From Epiperipatus broadwayi (lineage: Eukaryota; Onychophora; Udeonychophora; Euonychophora; Peripatidae): 64,000 bases of DNA. The stretch spans positions 4,261,797 to 4,325,796 of the forward strand of contig JAQFVV010012498.1 of assembly GCA_028023455.1 (NCBI GenBank). The letters run 5' to 3'. Positions within the stretch are counted from its first letter, which is position 1. The number at the start of each line of letters is the position of its first letter. A model generated the notes under the pieces. The model saw nothing but the letters and a program-made list of their open reading frames with translations, was not told where the DNA came from and ran no database searches. A program made the translations under genes and the position numbers. Shown here piece after piece: positions 43,461-57,498 of the stretch.

Positions 43461-46400
43461 TTTTATATTGTGTGTTTTTTTTTAATATTTTTACATACAT
43501 GGTTTAGTCGTGGGGAGACATGAGATTCAAGTATGAGAGTTTTTTTAGTTTAAATTACTTCATTTTTAAAGTGTGAAAGGGAGGAGGTTTATAAATTATA
43601 TTTATGTTAAATAATAAGAGAGAAGTAGAGTGTCATTTGAAATGTTAGTGGAATTTTGTGTTGACGGGAGATACATGTCGCTCATTACAAATATTTGTAA
43701 TAAAAATTAGTGCTTATTTTATTCTTGTTGGTGGTATCTTGATCAATCCGCATACATTTATGTAATCTTTATAGCTCAGCACAATTATATGTTTAAATGC
43801 TAAAATATATTCTCCATTATTCATATTTTGCCTTGCTGATATTTTGCTTAATTACTTGTCTTTTGTTCTGTGTGACTGCTAGATCATAACTAAGACCATG
43901 TCATAAGTTCATTAGCTATAAATTTTCTTATCAGGATATGAAAGCTAAAATGGGAAGAACCGGGTAAACTAAGCTCAGCTAGCCTTGGAGATTCTCATTC
44001 TTTCACCTGAAATATTTTAGGTTTGCTAATGGTGCAGACTATTCTTTTTATTTCTTGGTGTCACAGGAATGGGGAAGATGAATTGAATCTATGCTAGGAA
44101 TGTAATATCGAATGTTGGAATTTGTTCACATTTCTTTGTCTGAGCATATTATGGTGGATTGGCCATGATCTGACTGATTTATGTATTTTAAATCTTGAAT
44201 TATTTAATTGTGAATATCGTGATCCATTTATATTTTACATGTGTCATTCTCTCGACACCAATCCCTATAGTTTAAGTTAATAATTTCTCTCTTAAAATAA
44301 AATCAATCAGAATGAAAATATTTTTATCATAGCTCTTTAAAAATATCCACTCCTATATCTCAGACTTGGGCAGGCATCTCCCACGAATTGATAATCATTT
44401 ACATTTGTTATATTGGCATATAAACTATACCGCTCCCTTGTCAGAGGCATAATAGACAGAATAGAAACTTTTATTAAATAATTTTATAAAATCAAAGCAG
44501 AGACATTAGATAAATTATAAAATGTTTTATTAAATATATCTGTGAATTTAAGCTACCTGTGATTCGTCTCTATTTCTTCATTCTATAATTAGTATTTTCT
44601 AAATTAATTATTGTGCTGCTATCTGATGATTCAATGTCACAAACATACGATTTATATTTAAATAAATAGATAGTCTAATGAAAGTTAATAATTAGAGTTA
44701 GACATACTAATTAGTTGAGATCCATGAACTACATTTTATGCTAGTGGGTCAGAGTGTGGAAAAGATTAATTGCTTGCCTCGAAAATGTTGTTAATTAGTT
44801 TACAGATTTGGAGAGTGGGTAAACAAGGCAGAATCCATAAGTATTCTTTATCTTTGTTTTCACATACAGTTGGATTCAAGGTACTTTTACCCAGGCTGTG
44901 AACCATGTTGAGTTAACATACAATTTCGACTGGTAAAATATATATCGTGCCCTTTTCTATAGGTCAGTCATAGTTTATAACAGTCAATTACTAAAAATTT
45001 TAAATTTTAGAATATGTTCTTTTAATACATTAATTATAGTTTGTCGATTATATTTTTTAAACTACAATTTGAGGTTAAAGCAAATACATAGTATATAAAA
45101 TTATAGCGAATTATTTAAAAAATGGTTATGTAAAGCTTAAAATATTGTTTCATATGGTTGTAAAAGCTGGCCATATTAAATAACACAGCTATAAATAATT
45201 AAAAGTATATTTAATAAGCTCAATTTTAATAGTCTTAAATGTATAGATAAATAAATGTTATACAGTATTCAAATTTATAAACTATGTTTAATAATCAAAA
45301 TTAATATCGTATATTTTAAAAATTAGTTTTGTGATGGTGAGAGTTACATCTAGTTCTATATTTTTAAAATTCTTCTTCCAAATTTTTTATAATTATTTTA
45401 TATAATATAATAAGTGTATCAATTTTATAAATCTGGGCAGAGAAATAGATTAAAAATTGTCTGTCAAAGTTATTAATCATGTGACTTTTAATGTATACTT
45501 TCTCACACACGCTTGTTTGAGTTAATAATAAAGTTTAAAATATTTTGAAATTGCAGTATAGAAATGGATTGAATTGTTGCCTATCATAAAAGTAAATAGT
45601 ATTAAACATTAAGTTAACTATCATATAACATGCTTAAATGATGTAATAAAGATGAATACATTCATAATAAAAAAAATTAAATATTTTATTTAAATAAAAA
45701 TAGATAAATTGAATATTAAGAAATGAAATAAGTTATTAAATGTTATTTTAAAAGTTATTTTAAAAGATTAAATAATTTAAATAAAATTATAATTGAATTA
45801 AAAGTGGTATTTTAAATAATATTTTTTAAATTTTATTACGTCATAATTTCTAATTTTGAAATTTAATTCTACTATAAACTAAAAATATGTAAATTTCTTC
45901 TCAAGCTAAAGTAAGAATTAACTAATAGGAATAGGTATTCTTACAGACTAAAAATATCATAGTAACTAAGTTATCAGGGGAGATTAATAATGTATTGAAA
46001 CAAGAGAAAGGTAAATTATAACTATCAAAAAGATAGTATATATTTTAAAATTTTTATTTTAGTCAATTTTTTTTTTTTAGTACGTTCTTATCGTTTTATT
46101 TGCAAAAAACTAATTGATAATTTTTTAAAGTATTTTTTCAAAAGAGGGTGTTAAAATGTAATAATTTAGAAACTTTGTGGAAATGATTTTCTAATTTTTA
46201 AAGTACTTACCAGTCGTACTTTATCTAAAAGTTTAACCTAAACTTCGCAATAAAAATGGGTATACTACGAAATAAAATGGATATAAGTTGTAATGCTGAA
46301 AAAATGTTTGGAATATTTATTGATACAGCTTTATTAATATTTCACCGAAGAACTGTTTTGGTACATAAAAAACCACAGCTCGGACATCATACGGAGTCTA

Positions 46401-49400
46401 ATGAAAAATGAAAAAATTGGAGACGCATTATTATTTATAAGCCTATTCAAGATTTATTTTTTAAATAGTAATAAGACAATTGTATATTGCATGAATTATT
46501 TTATATAATATTATATCAAAAGGAGTAAAATGTTATATCCTTTCTAAAGGTAACTTTTTTTTTTTAAAAGAGATTTATAAAAAATACAAAACGAAAGTTT
46601 AAATGTATCAAGAAAAAAACATATATAAAAAAGTGAACACATAGTTGAATAAAAGATGGATCCATGGAAATACAAATAGTACTTAAAAGTTTATCAAATA
46701 TTTTTAAAGTTAAATTAGATGGATTGATGCATCAGATACACAGAGAATATTGGTAGAGAAGATTAAGAAGCTTCACGGGATTAATTAATATTATGATTTA
46801 ATAATTATCATCCTAAATACTAAAACCAAGGATTATTTTCTATAAATTTTACTAAATGGATTAATAATTATTTTTATTTTAAACTTTAACGCGCTTGGAG
46901 GAGAACATTTTTAGAAACTAGAGAAAATAATAAATATTTTGGACTTATCAGGAACTATCGTCAAGAAAATATGTAATTATAGTTTTGATTCCTTTTATTT
47001 TGTTAACCTAGTTTAAATCTAAATTTTTATATAAGATTAGGAAAAACATAAAGACATTAATTTATTAATATTAAAATTTTATAATATAACAATCTAATAA
47101 TTTAGCTAAAATATTTTAATATAAAGTGTATGGGTGTGAATTTTTTTATATCTGCAATGCTCAAGTGGATAAAGGAAGCCTACTGAACACAATGACTAGA
47201 TAAAGGTTATTGGTAATAATAATAACTATTGATAATTTATAATGTATATTTTTTTGTTTTCGTTAGTCATCTATGAATTGTAAGGATGAAGTGTAAAAGT
47301 TTTTTTTATTATAAATGTAAACGCATTTTTATACAACATTTTAAAAAAACATTATGAGATAGGATTGATTTGAAGATATGCATACGGCAATTTTTTTTTT
47401 ATTAGTGATATAATCCAACATAACAAATAATTATGTGATTCTTTTAAAATTTACATATTAGGATATTCAAATTTTTTCTAAGTAGATTGTATATGATTAG
47501 ACATATAGAATAATGAAGTAAGCAGACTTTTCTTGTGGAACAGCTAAATTGTTTAACTATTAATGAATTTTATTTATTGTTTTGTAAATGCAGATGGTTA
47601 TTTATCGATGTAAGATGTGGAAAATCTTGAGAAATAATGTTGAGATAGTGGCTTGGAAGTACTTAGTGAACAGGAAACCAAGATGATGTTTTAAGAAATA
47701 GGATGTTATAAGGAATGGAAATAATATTTAGTCTTTATGTGAATATCAGCATAGTTAACAAAGCCCTATGACTGATACACATTTTATTTGGACAGTGTTT
47801 ATATTTCTTTAAATATTTGATGTTCTAATAAAGATGAAGAAATAGCTTTAACATCGTCCCTGTACTAGAGGATATTAGGCAGGTAAATGTCATACATCTT
47901 CACACTGTGCCATGATTTTGAGATATGTTAAGAGTAATACTCTAGCTTTCATCCTTAATCCTATGCATCTGTTTTCACTATCTTTGTTTCATGTAACTGC
48001 ATCGTTCAGTAAGATATGTTTAAGAGAAATGATAAATAATTTAGAACTTAGGTTATGCTATCGTTTTGTATAAGATTGGTTTATTTGCTTAGGAGGAATA
48101 GGACGTTATAACTTTAAATTGAAGATCCAAAGTATCCTAAGGAAAGAAAAGAATCATAGAATATATTTTGAATTTTATTTCGGAAGTGAAATATAAATTT
48201 TTTTAAAATAAAGTATCTAAACAAAGATAATTTCTTTAAAGTGATAATAATTTTAAAATGCTTTAATATTATTTTTTTAAGAAAAAAATAAGTATTTCAT
48301 ATTTTAAAATACAATAGTACAAAGTAAATTATGTAAACAATATGCATAGTATAATTTTTGTTTATTGATTAACATAAATATATTGATGATTACACTTATA
48401 TTATACTAAAGTAAGGCTTAAAGAAGAATATATTATGATTAGTAAACATTGTGTGATAAATACTAAAATCTAGTACTGAATTTTTGGATAATATTTTATG
48501 TAAAATCTTTGACTTTGCAAGATGAAATTTTTTTAATATTTTGAGAAATCCATACTCATTATAAAATTGTGTTTTCTATAGAATGTTTTCTAAGTATGAA
48601 TTTTTTTAAAATAAGATAGTTTAATAATATTAAGGATAAAATGCTGTTGCTAATAAAGTAGATAAATATATTTGTAATAAGTTAACCATAATGAGAAACC
48701 AAATAGTAACATTTTTTTTTTTTTTAATTTTGTCCTAAATCTAAATAAAGATATAATTGAAATATAAATTATTTTTTTTATAACCTGGTAGATCAAACTG
48801 TAAAGTAAAAAAAGTTAAGGATATCCACTGTAAATAGTGTAAATAAATTGTTTATTTATTTGTTGTTAGTAATAAACTTTGTTAAATTTTGTTATTTCAA
48901 AAATTTTGTGTCCGAGTTATTTGTTTGTTTCTCCACATCATGAAAACACGATATATGCATAAGATATATGCATAATAATCGAAACAAAAATATAATTTTG
49001 CACAAAAGATAAATAGAGAATTATTTTAAGAATTTTAAATATTTTATTGGTATTCATTATAATTAAATAATCATAATATTACATTATTTTATTGGTCATA
49101 AATCAGTTATCACAATATTATATTAAATTATATGCTATCAGTTATTATGGTAATAAAATTATAGTAAAAAGAAAAGATATACAAAATTAGTTAAACAATG
49201 AAGAATATGATTACTGTTATTTATTATTATTAGTTTCAGTGTAGTAGATTATGACATAAAATCCCTTCTCATATTTACTACCGTATTTTTAAATTAACTT
49301 AGAATAAACTTTATGAACCTGAGATTATTTTATTGAGCTAGATTATTACAAATAGAAGACTTAATTATTAGTTTAATCTTAGTGAGTAGAAGTTATTAAA

Positions 49401-49726
49401 GTCATAAGAATACTATGAGTTTGTTATTTGAAATAGTAATAAAGGGGGGATAATGTTCTTATGCCATTGAGGTAGTATCCTGTGGGATATTGGCTCAATG
49501 TAATCTATCTTGTCACCTGTATTTTCACTTCAAGTCTCATGAAAATATTAAATATTTATTTAGTTTATTTTTATAAACTGAACCTTATTCGTATTTTAAA
49601 TTTGAGCTAGTGAAACATTTTAATTTTAATGCTGAATATTTGATTTATTAATTATTAACTGAGCTAGAACCCATTTTATTTTATATCATATACTATTCTG
49701 AAGTGAGGATGCACAAGACGAGGTTA
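43461..49726. other. long AT-rich region without recognised genes
   Basis: About 6.3 kb. No frame of 60 codons or more with coding character, no transposon motif and no TA array. This is the longest stretch in the window without a large microsatellite. Confidence 0.5.

Positions 49727-49764
<38 letters not shown>
49727..49764. repeat. (TA)n array flanked by AGAATA / TATTCT
   Basis: A short TA array with a mirrored 6-8 bp flank. Confidence 0.8.
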
Positions 49765-50187
49765 TGTAATGGTCAGATAAATATAGTCAGTAAAATCAAT
49801 TCTAGAAATCAAGCAATGACCACTAACTCGACTGTATGTGTGTACATACAAAACAAAGTTAAACCTCATTATCTATGTCCACAGGGCAATTTTCATGTGA
49901 CCAAGATATCTGATGTTAGCATACATGCTTTTTTTTTTATATCCCACTAGGTCAGGGAGATAGAAGAAACTTTTAAATATATATTAATAAATGTGGTAAA
50001 CAAGACAATTTAATGCAAGAGGAAGTGTGCATAAATTTATTAGTAATAACAATAAAGAAAACCTAAAGTGAATTAAAATTTATATACCTAGACTTAAACC
50101 AAAGATCATTTGCATTTCTTATGAGTTAGAATGAAAATAAGTAGCAACTAAGCAGAATAACTGTAGCTAATTTCATACAATAGAGGG

Positions 50188-50446
<259 letters not shown>

Positions 50447-51489
50447 TAAAATATAAAGGCCTGTGCTAGATTATAAAATATAGGAGCATATATGATGTGG
50501 AAGCAGAGATGGGGTTATGTGGAGCAGGAATGAAGGTCTGCTCCTACAATCAGTAACAAATTGATTACTATCAATCAGGAATGATCATCTGCATTGGTAA
50601 TAATAATAAGAATGGCCAAGATCTTATAAGTATGAAAATATGACAGATATGTCTGTTTTTAGCATGATCATATCTAGGAATACCCAGCAAATCCATTTCC
50701 TCAAAGTAAGAGTATTGTTTACATGCAGCTTTAATTCCTTTTAAAGTAAAATGTGCGATGGTAATTATCAATTAATTATATGGAATACACAAAATAAATT
50801 AACCAAATGAATTGGGGTTACAGGGATATAATGTTAAATGCAATGACAACAAGTAAAAGTTTCATTACAGCTGGTAGATAATAAAAAACAATTCAATGAT
50901 TCTGATACTTAGGCTCTTCAATAAATTCCCAATTAAGATTTTGATTCTGTTTTCAATTCACTCCAAGTTTTTTTTTAATTCTTTTTATCTAAATTGTCAA
51001 AGTGAGTCTTTAAATAATTGATTTCTCAATCTACTAATATTTTTTTATACTTTTTTACTAAAAATGTTTTGCAATACTGTTATATCACATTTAATTATGT
51101 TATTTTAAAAAAATCAGATTAACATTAAAAAATTATGTTTACAACAAGTTTAAGTTGATAATTGCATGCATCTCTCATTAATTTCAAAAATTAAATAAGT
51201 ATAAAATAAACGAAAATAATTCTTAACATATTTTACATTTTTTGACAGATTTAACATCGATCATATTTTAAACAAATAAATGATTTTGCTTTTTTTTTTT
51301 TATAATAATCTTTGTGAACATAATCTCAACTTACATCACATGATCACCATTTCTTATGCTTGTTCATAACTGCTATTAAAACAGGAAAAAACTGTATATG
51401 TATTGCCACTCAGTGCAACCCAGAGTAATCAATGGGTACTAGAAGGCTTGTGCATAAGATCTCCATCTAGTGCCTACTCATCCAATATT

Positions 51490-51530
51490 CCCAAACTAGT
51501 TTCCAGCTTATGTCAATCATCAGTGAGGAG
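51490..51530 (-). ncRNA. hammerhead-ribozyme-like core, copy 1
   Basis: Minus strand: CTCCTCA, CTGATGA (51517-51523), a degraded stem II region, GAAA (51500-51503), CTAGTT, TGGGAA. Stem I pairing UCCUCA with UGGGAA holds at five of six positions. Stem II no longer pairs well. This is the expected order of a type I hammerhead with a tiny stem III. Confidence 0.45.
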
Positions 51531-52122
51531 CCTTGCATCCAAGAACCCTACACCTAGGTCTTAGGATCTAATGCAACCCCCAGCAGCCACCTATTATCTC
51601 TATTTAACTACAAAACTATGAGTCTTAAAGTGAAAACATAATATTTTTAATCCAAACTTATTAGCTTAAATAGTCATATAGGTCTAAACTCAGTTTAGTA
51701 TTTATACATTTTGGTACCTTCAGTTATTTAATAACCATAGCCACCACTATCCTATTAGGCAGGATTGGTTTTAAGCCAATAAACATCACATGATCACCAT
51801 TTCTTATGCTTGCTCATAACTGTTATTAAAACAGGCAAAACTATCTATATGTATTGACATTCAGTGCAAGACATAGTAGTCAATCCTGCCTAAAAGGATA
51901 GTGGTGGCTATGGTTATTAAAGAACCAAAGACACCAAAATGTATAGGTACTGAACTGAGTTCAGATCTATATAACTATATAAGCTATTGATATTTTATTG
52001 AAAATATTATAGTGTTTTCATTGTAAGACTTATAGTTTTGTAGTTAAAGAAAGATAAAAGGTGGATGCTGCATGGTTGCATTAGATCCTAACATCTAAGT
52101 GAAGTGCTTTCAGTTCCAAAGC

Positions 52123-52166
52123 TCTTCACTGATAAAGGCCACAAGCCAGAAACTAGTCTGGGGATA
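52123..52166 (+). ncRNA. hammerhead-ribozyme-like core, copy 2
   Basis: CTGATAA (52129-52135; consensus CTGATGA), stem II GGC-CACAA-GCC, GAAAC (52149-52153) and TAGTC (54-58), then TGGGGA. Flanking CTTCA and TGGGG pair as stem I. ACTAGT is a palindromic stem III with a GUC-type cleavage site. One core base (G to A) is changed, which would abolish or weaken activity. The other copy keeps that base. Confidence 0.5.
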
Positions 52167-52279
52167 TTGGATGAGTAGGCACTAGATGGGGATTTTTATG
52201 CACAAGCCTTCTGGCATCTATTGATTACTCTGGCTTGCACTGAGTAGCAATAAATATAGAGAGTTTTGCCTGATGTAAT

Positions 52280-53603
52280 ACTCTCAATTACTTAAATGTA
52301 TGAAGTTTAACTTAATTATTTTTTAGAACAATTAAATACTAAACTGTATACATAAACACATTGTTGCAAGAATCTAGGTTATTTTATATGTATTACTTAT
52401 TGTATGTATTTAATTCATCAAATAATATTTTATAGGAGATATATTTAAATTATTATATATGAAAACATATTACAAACAATGAAATCAATTGTCTTAATTA
52501 CATTGAATGACTTTAAAATTTATCATCTATCAAACTTCATATTAAATCATTTAATCTATTACTGCATAATGTAAAAAAATCAACTAATAATTAGGCAGAA
52601 TATTATTGTTTTTAAAATAATATTACCATCAGTTACCATTGAATATTACTAATTGTTCATGTCAATACAGTAATGACATTCATATATAAATATTAAAACA
52701 AAAATAGTTAGCTATTAAAGTATGAATAAATTGCAGATGTATTATAATTTTAATTTTATATTGTAGAGTTATGTTTACATTGTTTTGTAGCTTATCTTTA
52801 TGCCTTTAATGATTTTAATTTTTTAAAATAAATTTGGGTTTATTAAAGTTTTTTTAGCATTTATTTAATTATTTAGCATATGGATTTTTCTAACAACTTA
52901 GTTGTTAATAAAATATTATAAAGAAACATACATAGATTCTAAATCAGAAGATAAAATCATCAGTAGTTTTATTAAATCCTTCAGATTTGCCATTATATTA
53001 ATAGATCCAGAAGTCATTAACTACATGATTTATAGATTTATATTGATCCATATTATTAGTAGTATTATAGATCATAGCATTATTTTTTATAATAAAAATT
53101 AATCCAATGGTTTTACTGCTTTGGAGTTAATAAACAATTTGAGCAATGGATATGACTGATCTGGGCTATGATTCATCATCAAAGTATAAAACCCAAATAA
53201 ATGTTTTTCTACCTGGGAGTTTTTAAAAATTCAAGAGTAGAAAGTAACAATGCTAGATTATGATCTGTGAAACATGAGCTTCAGAACTGAAACTCAATCA
53301 TTGCATGAAACTATAAGGGGTATTTTCTTTAATACAGAATGTTATAAAATACCAGATTGCCTTTATATTTATTCATTTTTAACAATTAGTTAGCTTTGTT
53401 TTAACATTTGTATGAAAAGTAATTACTCTATTGATAAGAACATTAGTGATATTCCCAGATAAATGATGAAAGAGATTAACAATGAAATAATATATAGCTG
53501 TAATTTTGAGTATTTTTAATATCAAAAAATATGTAGGCAAATATTTATTCCAAATAATTATTTATATTAACTAGTTAATAAACATTAAAATAAAAAATTG
53601 TAG
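52280..53603. other. AT-rich spacer, nothing recognised
   Basis: No supported feature was found. Confidence 0.5.
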
Positions 53604-53698
53604 TCAAGCATTGTTGGCCACATGGTTAGGATAGCTGACTTCCAAGCAACAGGCCAGGGTTTGCTTCCCATTCAATGCTTTGACACATGAAAAAAAAA
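53604..53698 (+). repeat. tRNA-derived SINE, copy 2
   Basis: TCAAGCATTGTTGGCCACAT, GGTTAGGATAGCTGAC (A-box region), CAGGGTTTGCTTCCC (B-box region), then TCAATGCTTTGACACATG and an A-run. Same family as 6943-7026. The head resembles a tRNA with A- and B-boxes about 35 bp apart. Confidence 0.7.
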
Positions 53699-54215
53699 TT
53701 AAAATGTGTAAATTCAAATATATACAATAATTTTAACTCAACCTCTATGATAATGATTATATTTATGATCTAGCACTGAAGGTTAACTAAGTGCAAGTTC
53801 CAAAAGTATTTTTATTTGTTTTTCTAGTTTCAATAAAAAAAATAAACTTAATCACTATCCCTTCAAATCCCCTTTGTATTGCATGGTTTTTCAAGATTGT
53901 GGGTATTAATAGCATAATTCTTGGAGGGAATTTGATAAGGAAGCACAAACTAAACTGATTAATAATAAAAATTACGTAAACAATTTATTAACAATTAATA
54001 TATAAAATTGTTTTTTTTTTATATATTTGCAAATATTATTAAATATAAGTAGTACTGATAATAAAATATTAATTACTGAAGATATTTTACACTTATAGAT
54101 TACCAAGTGCAAAGTTTAAAAGGTTCCAAACCATGGTTTTCTTTAGATATCAATCTTTTACAACTTTTATAAATCAGTCCTAATTATTTCATACAAAGAT
54201 GGCAGTTATCCTGCA

Positions 54216-54509
54216 TTGGCACTACTGATCTACAGTAATACTGGTATTGTTATACAGTATGTCTGGGGTACTATTATAAACCAGTTCATTTATTTTCTTA
54301 TGGCAAGATTTAAGCAATCAATAATTGGCTTTAGCAAATTTTGGTGTAAGTCTCTGGATCCGATTGTATCTTTGGATGTTCTGACTGATATGGCTGTTGG
54401 TTTTTATCCACACATACTAGATAATATTCTACCATTCAGTGCCATAATTTTTATTCTGGATTATATTAATAAAAAATACTGTCAACATCAGAAAAATTCA
54501 ACAATCTAA
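54216..54509 (+). other. 97-codon frame of uncertain status
   Basis: The frame contains LDPIVSLDVLTDMAVGFYPH and NILPFSAIIFILDYINKKY, a more protein-like composition than most frames here. No motif, no conserved start and no neighbour support it. It may be a decayed coding fragment or chance. Confidence 0.2.
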
Positions 54510-55507
54510 GATATGGTGGAAAACAATTTTAATAAGTGGTTTCCTTTCTCAGCATAGAATCACTGCAACACTGTCTTTTGATTTAAGGCTTAGAGTAGAC
54601 TAGAGTAGACCTTCCTATCTGCCTTTTGGAATCTATTTATGCCTCACTTTTACTGTTTTTCACCACTTATCACTTTACTCAACAGATGTTTTCAAAACAA
54701 CAGGTTTATATAATTCTAGCTACATGATTTGACACTTGTTTGTCTACACAACATGTTATAAAAATAAATAATTTTACAGAAATTTTTTTTAAAATTATAG
54801 AATTATTTTGACAACTAAATGAACAAAAGCAAATAATAGTTTTTTTTGTACTTCTTTACTTACATTAGAGATAGAAAAAAAATAATAAAATATTATTAAC
54901 TTTTAAATGTCGATTAAAAATTTTCTTAACTTTAAAAATCTCAATTTTTAATAGCATATTTAGATTTTCCATTTTATTTGCTATAAAAATATCCATGTTA
55001 TTTATTTAAAAATCCTGTCAAAAGGCAAATCAGAAAAGATACATAATACTTTATATTTTCATAAACTATGCAATTCAAAATTTTTGTCACATCAAAATTA
55101 CTTTTCTGTATTCTTTTATGTAGTACAACTCATCATTTTACTGCTTTTCATCTATTGCAAAGTACATATTTCTTATAAAATATTCAACAGCATAATTAAT
55201 ATGTATAAATTATTTCTTCTTTTATTTTTTTACATGTATTTTAAATGATGTATATACTATATTTAGTATATGCATACATACAGCAATTTATACATTTATT
55301 ACTCATTCAGCTTTGTAATGTAACTAATTTAATCTGTTAATGGATTTGCTCTGTTGCAATATATATGTCAGCATAATGATTGACTAACTTTTTGTTGTCG
55401 AGTAACAAATAATTATTTTAATAAAAAATCTTGTTTAGACACTTTAAAGTTACTTTGCATCGTTTGTTTTTGTTAATTTTCAGTTTCTCTTAATAATTTA
55501 AAGATTA

Positions 55508-55560
55508 TATATATATATATAATATTAAAATAATATATATATATATTATTAAAAGGAGAT
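55508..55560. repeat. short TA arrays forming a compact palindrome
   Basis: TA tracts separated by AATATTAAAATAATA. ATTATTAA and related segments mirror each other. Low complexity. Confidence 0.7.
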
Positions 55561-55626
55561 TGTCTTGATAACAGTTTGAAATTGATGATTGTTATTAATA
55601 TTGGTAATGTTTAAGTGTTGATTGGT

Positions 55627-55647
55627 ATATATATATATATATATATA
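55627..55647. repeat. short (TA)n array at the left edge of the long direct repeat
   Basis: Pure TA. The homology with 61922 onward begins right after it. Confidence 0.85.
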
Positions 55648-57251
55648 ATAGCAGAATCACCATAAACATCAAATCTGAGTTGGTGTGGCATATTATTGTA
55701 CCAGTAAGTCATATGGGATAGTGGTTGTACAGAAATCACCCACACTGAACTTGAACAATGCCAATCATTATCATCATCTCAAAATTAGGTAGCCAAATTA
55801 TTGTAATAGTAGGGAATCACAGCAAATATCAAGCAGTTGGTGTTGTATCATAATCTTAGCATCTATACACAAATACATGACCATTATTATGTAGGTATAA
55901 CTGTCTCTTTTTGTTTTATTATTCGGGATGGGATGATTAATATCCATTTCTTGGAACATCACCTAGTTACAACTTTTATAAGATCAGCTTATGATTCCTA
56001 GAGTCACTTTGCCTATAATGGGAGATTAACTATTAGGCCAGCTCATAGAAACAAAAATAGGACATATGCACTGTTATTCTGTGCATATTTGACCTGTTGT
56101 ATTAATAATTTCTGGTGATAATACCATTCCCATCCTCCTTCAAAGGCACAAAAGAGAACTAGACCCGGAATACATATTCAGCTACTAGAGGATTGCCACA
56201 TAAATTATATAAATATTTCTATGACTAAGATTTTACATATGGTAACAAAAATTACCTATTCATAATTTTCCTGTGGTGCATAATGTATTTTTATCTGATG
56301 ATGACATATGAGCAACATTTATAAGGAGTTTTGTAGTGGATAAATAAATACATATAAGCAGTTTAATTGCAACATCTGGTTCATGTTTTATTCCAACATT
56401 GCAAAATAATATGTACATCCCTAAAACAATTAAGAAAAAAATAATGATATAATTACTAAATATTTAATGCTTAATAATAGTAATAAAAAGAATCAAATGG
56501 CAAGCATCACACATATTTTAATTATGGTATTTAAATGCCATTTCACATAGTTAAATAATTTAGTCCCTGTGACATTCATATAATTACTAAACAAAATCAA
56601 AATATGCATATACACACCCATCCTTGTCCGCAATATTGTAATGTAAATATTACAGAATTAATCTGTTTTTATTCAAAGCTCTGCCTAATTTCTGTCTTTA
56701 CTAAATCAACACTAATAATAATAAAAAACTCTCATGTAGTTACTATTATCATTGCATATCCCTCCCACATATCATTTATATTTTAGACCTGTCCACTACT
56801 GCCATACACATATGGTATAAGGTTTAAACTTTTTCCAAAAAAATGTTTACATGAATGTTTCAATCAAGAAATGAACATCTATTTTAAAATAAACTATATC
56901 AAAATACATCAAGATATGTGAATACAAATAAATATATACAATATGATTGATAAAACAATTAAAGATATAGTAAAACAAGAAAAAATAGCTTGAATAATAA
57001 CATAATATTTATCAATAACAAAACCCTTAATTAGAAAGATCTATTTTAATATTGGGAGAGAGAGAGAGAGAAAGAATTGAGAAAAAAATGAAATGCCTAT
57101 AGTTAATAAAATTTGGTTGTATATTACCAATTTTTTGAGTTCCTGAATTTGTGAAGTACTATTAATTAGCTCTTAAACATGCAAACTTCCTTGATAATAA
57201 TCACTGAGAAAAAGAACACAAAACACTTTTTAAATCACACACTGACTATTG

Positions 57252-57388
57252 CATGCAAATTTTCTTCAAATTAGCTTGGTTACTATTTTCGAATTTGTTG
57301 TTGATAGAAAATTTATGGTATATATATATGCAAATTTTCTTCAAATTAGCTTGGTTATTATTTTCAAAATTGTTGATAGAAAATTTAT

Positions 57389-57398
<10 letters not shown>
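57252..57398 (+). repeat. tandem duplication of about 76 bp within copy 1
   Basis: GCAAATTTTCTTCAAATTAG occurs at about 57256 and again at about 57330. Both units run on to GATAGAAAATTTATGGTATA. The paralogue at about 63561 has a single unit. Confidence 0.85.
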
Positions 57399-57426
<28 letters not shown>

Positions 57427-57443
57427 ATAAATTTTCATATATC

Positions 57444-57485
<42 letters not shown>

Positions 57486-57498
57486 AACTATTGATATC
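57378..57498. repeat. double palindrome L-(TA)n-L'-R'-(TA)n-R in copy 1
   Basis: GAAAATTTATGGTA, TA array (about 57392-57423), TACCATAAATTTTC; then ATATCAATAGTTTA, TA array (about 57452-57480), TAATAAACTATTGATATC. Both arrays sit in perfect hairpins of 13-14 bp arms. The paralogue near 63620-63660 lacks both. Confidence 0.92.

Larger units (their letters stand above)
51331..52275. mobile_element. inverted-repeat element built from a roughly 440-bp unit
   Basis: Left unit 51331-51771. Its first 110 bp recur as a direct copy at 51784-51893. An inverted copy of the unit body runs 51882-52275: for example CAGTGCAA..CCAGAGTAATCAAT at 51412 pairs with 52225-52250, and the CCATAGCCACCACTATCC block pairs with 51896-51915. 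No ORF is present. Each body copy carries a hammerhead-like core. A retrozyme, a Penelope-related terminal repeat or a SINE-like repeat would all fit. Confidence 0.8.

Noticed and set aside
56285-56330. CTGATGATGACATATGAGCA as a third hammerhead
   Set aside because: No GAAA at the right spacing in this copy, and the paralogue near 62530 has a changed core and no clear stem pairing. A similar CTGATGATGAC at about 2659 also lacks it.
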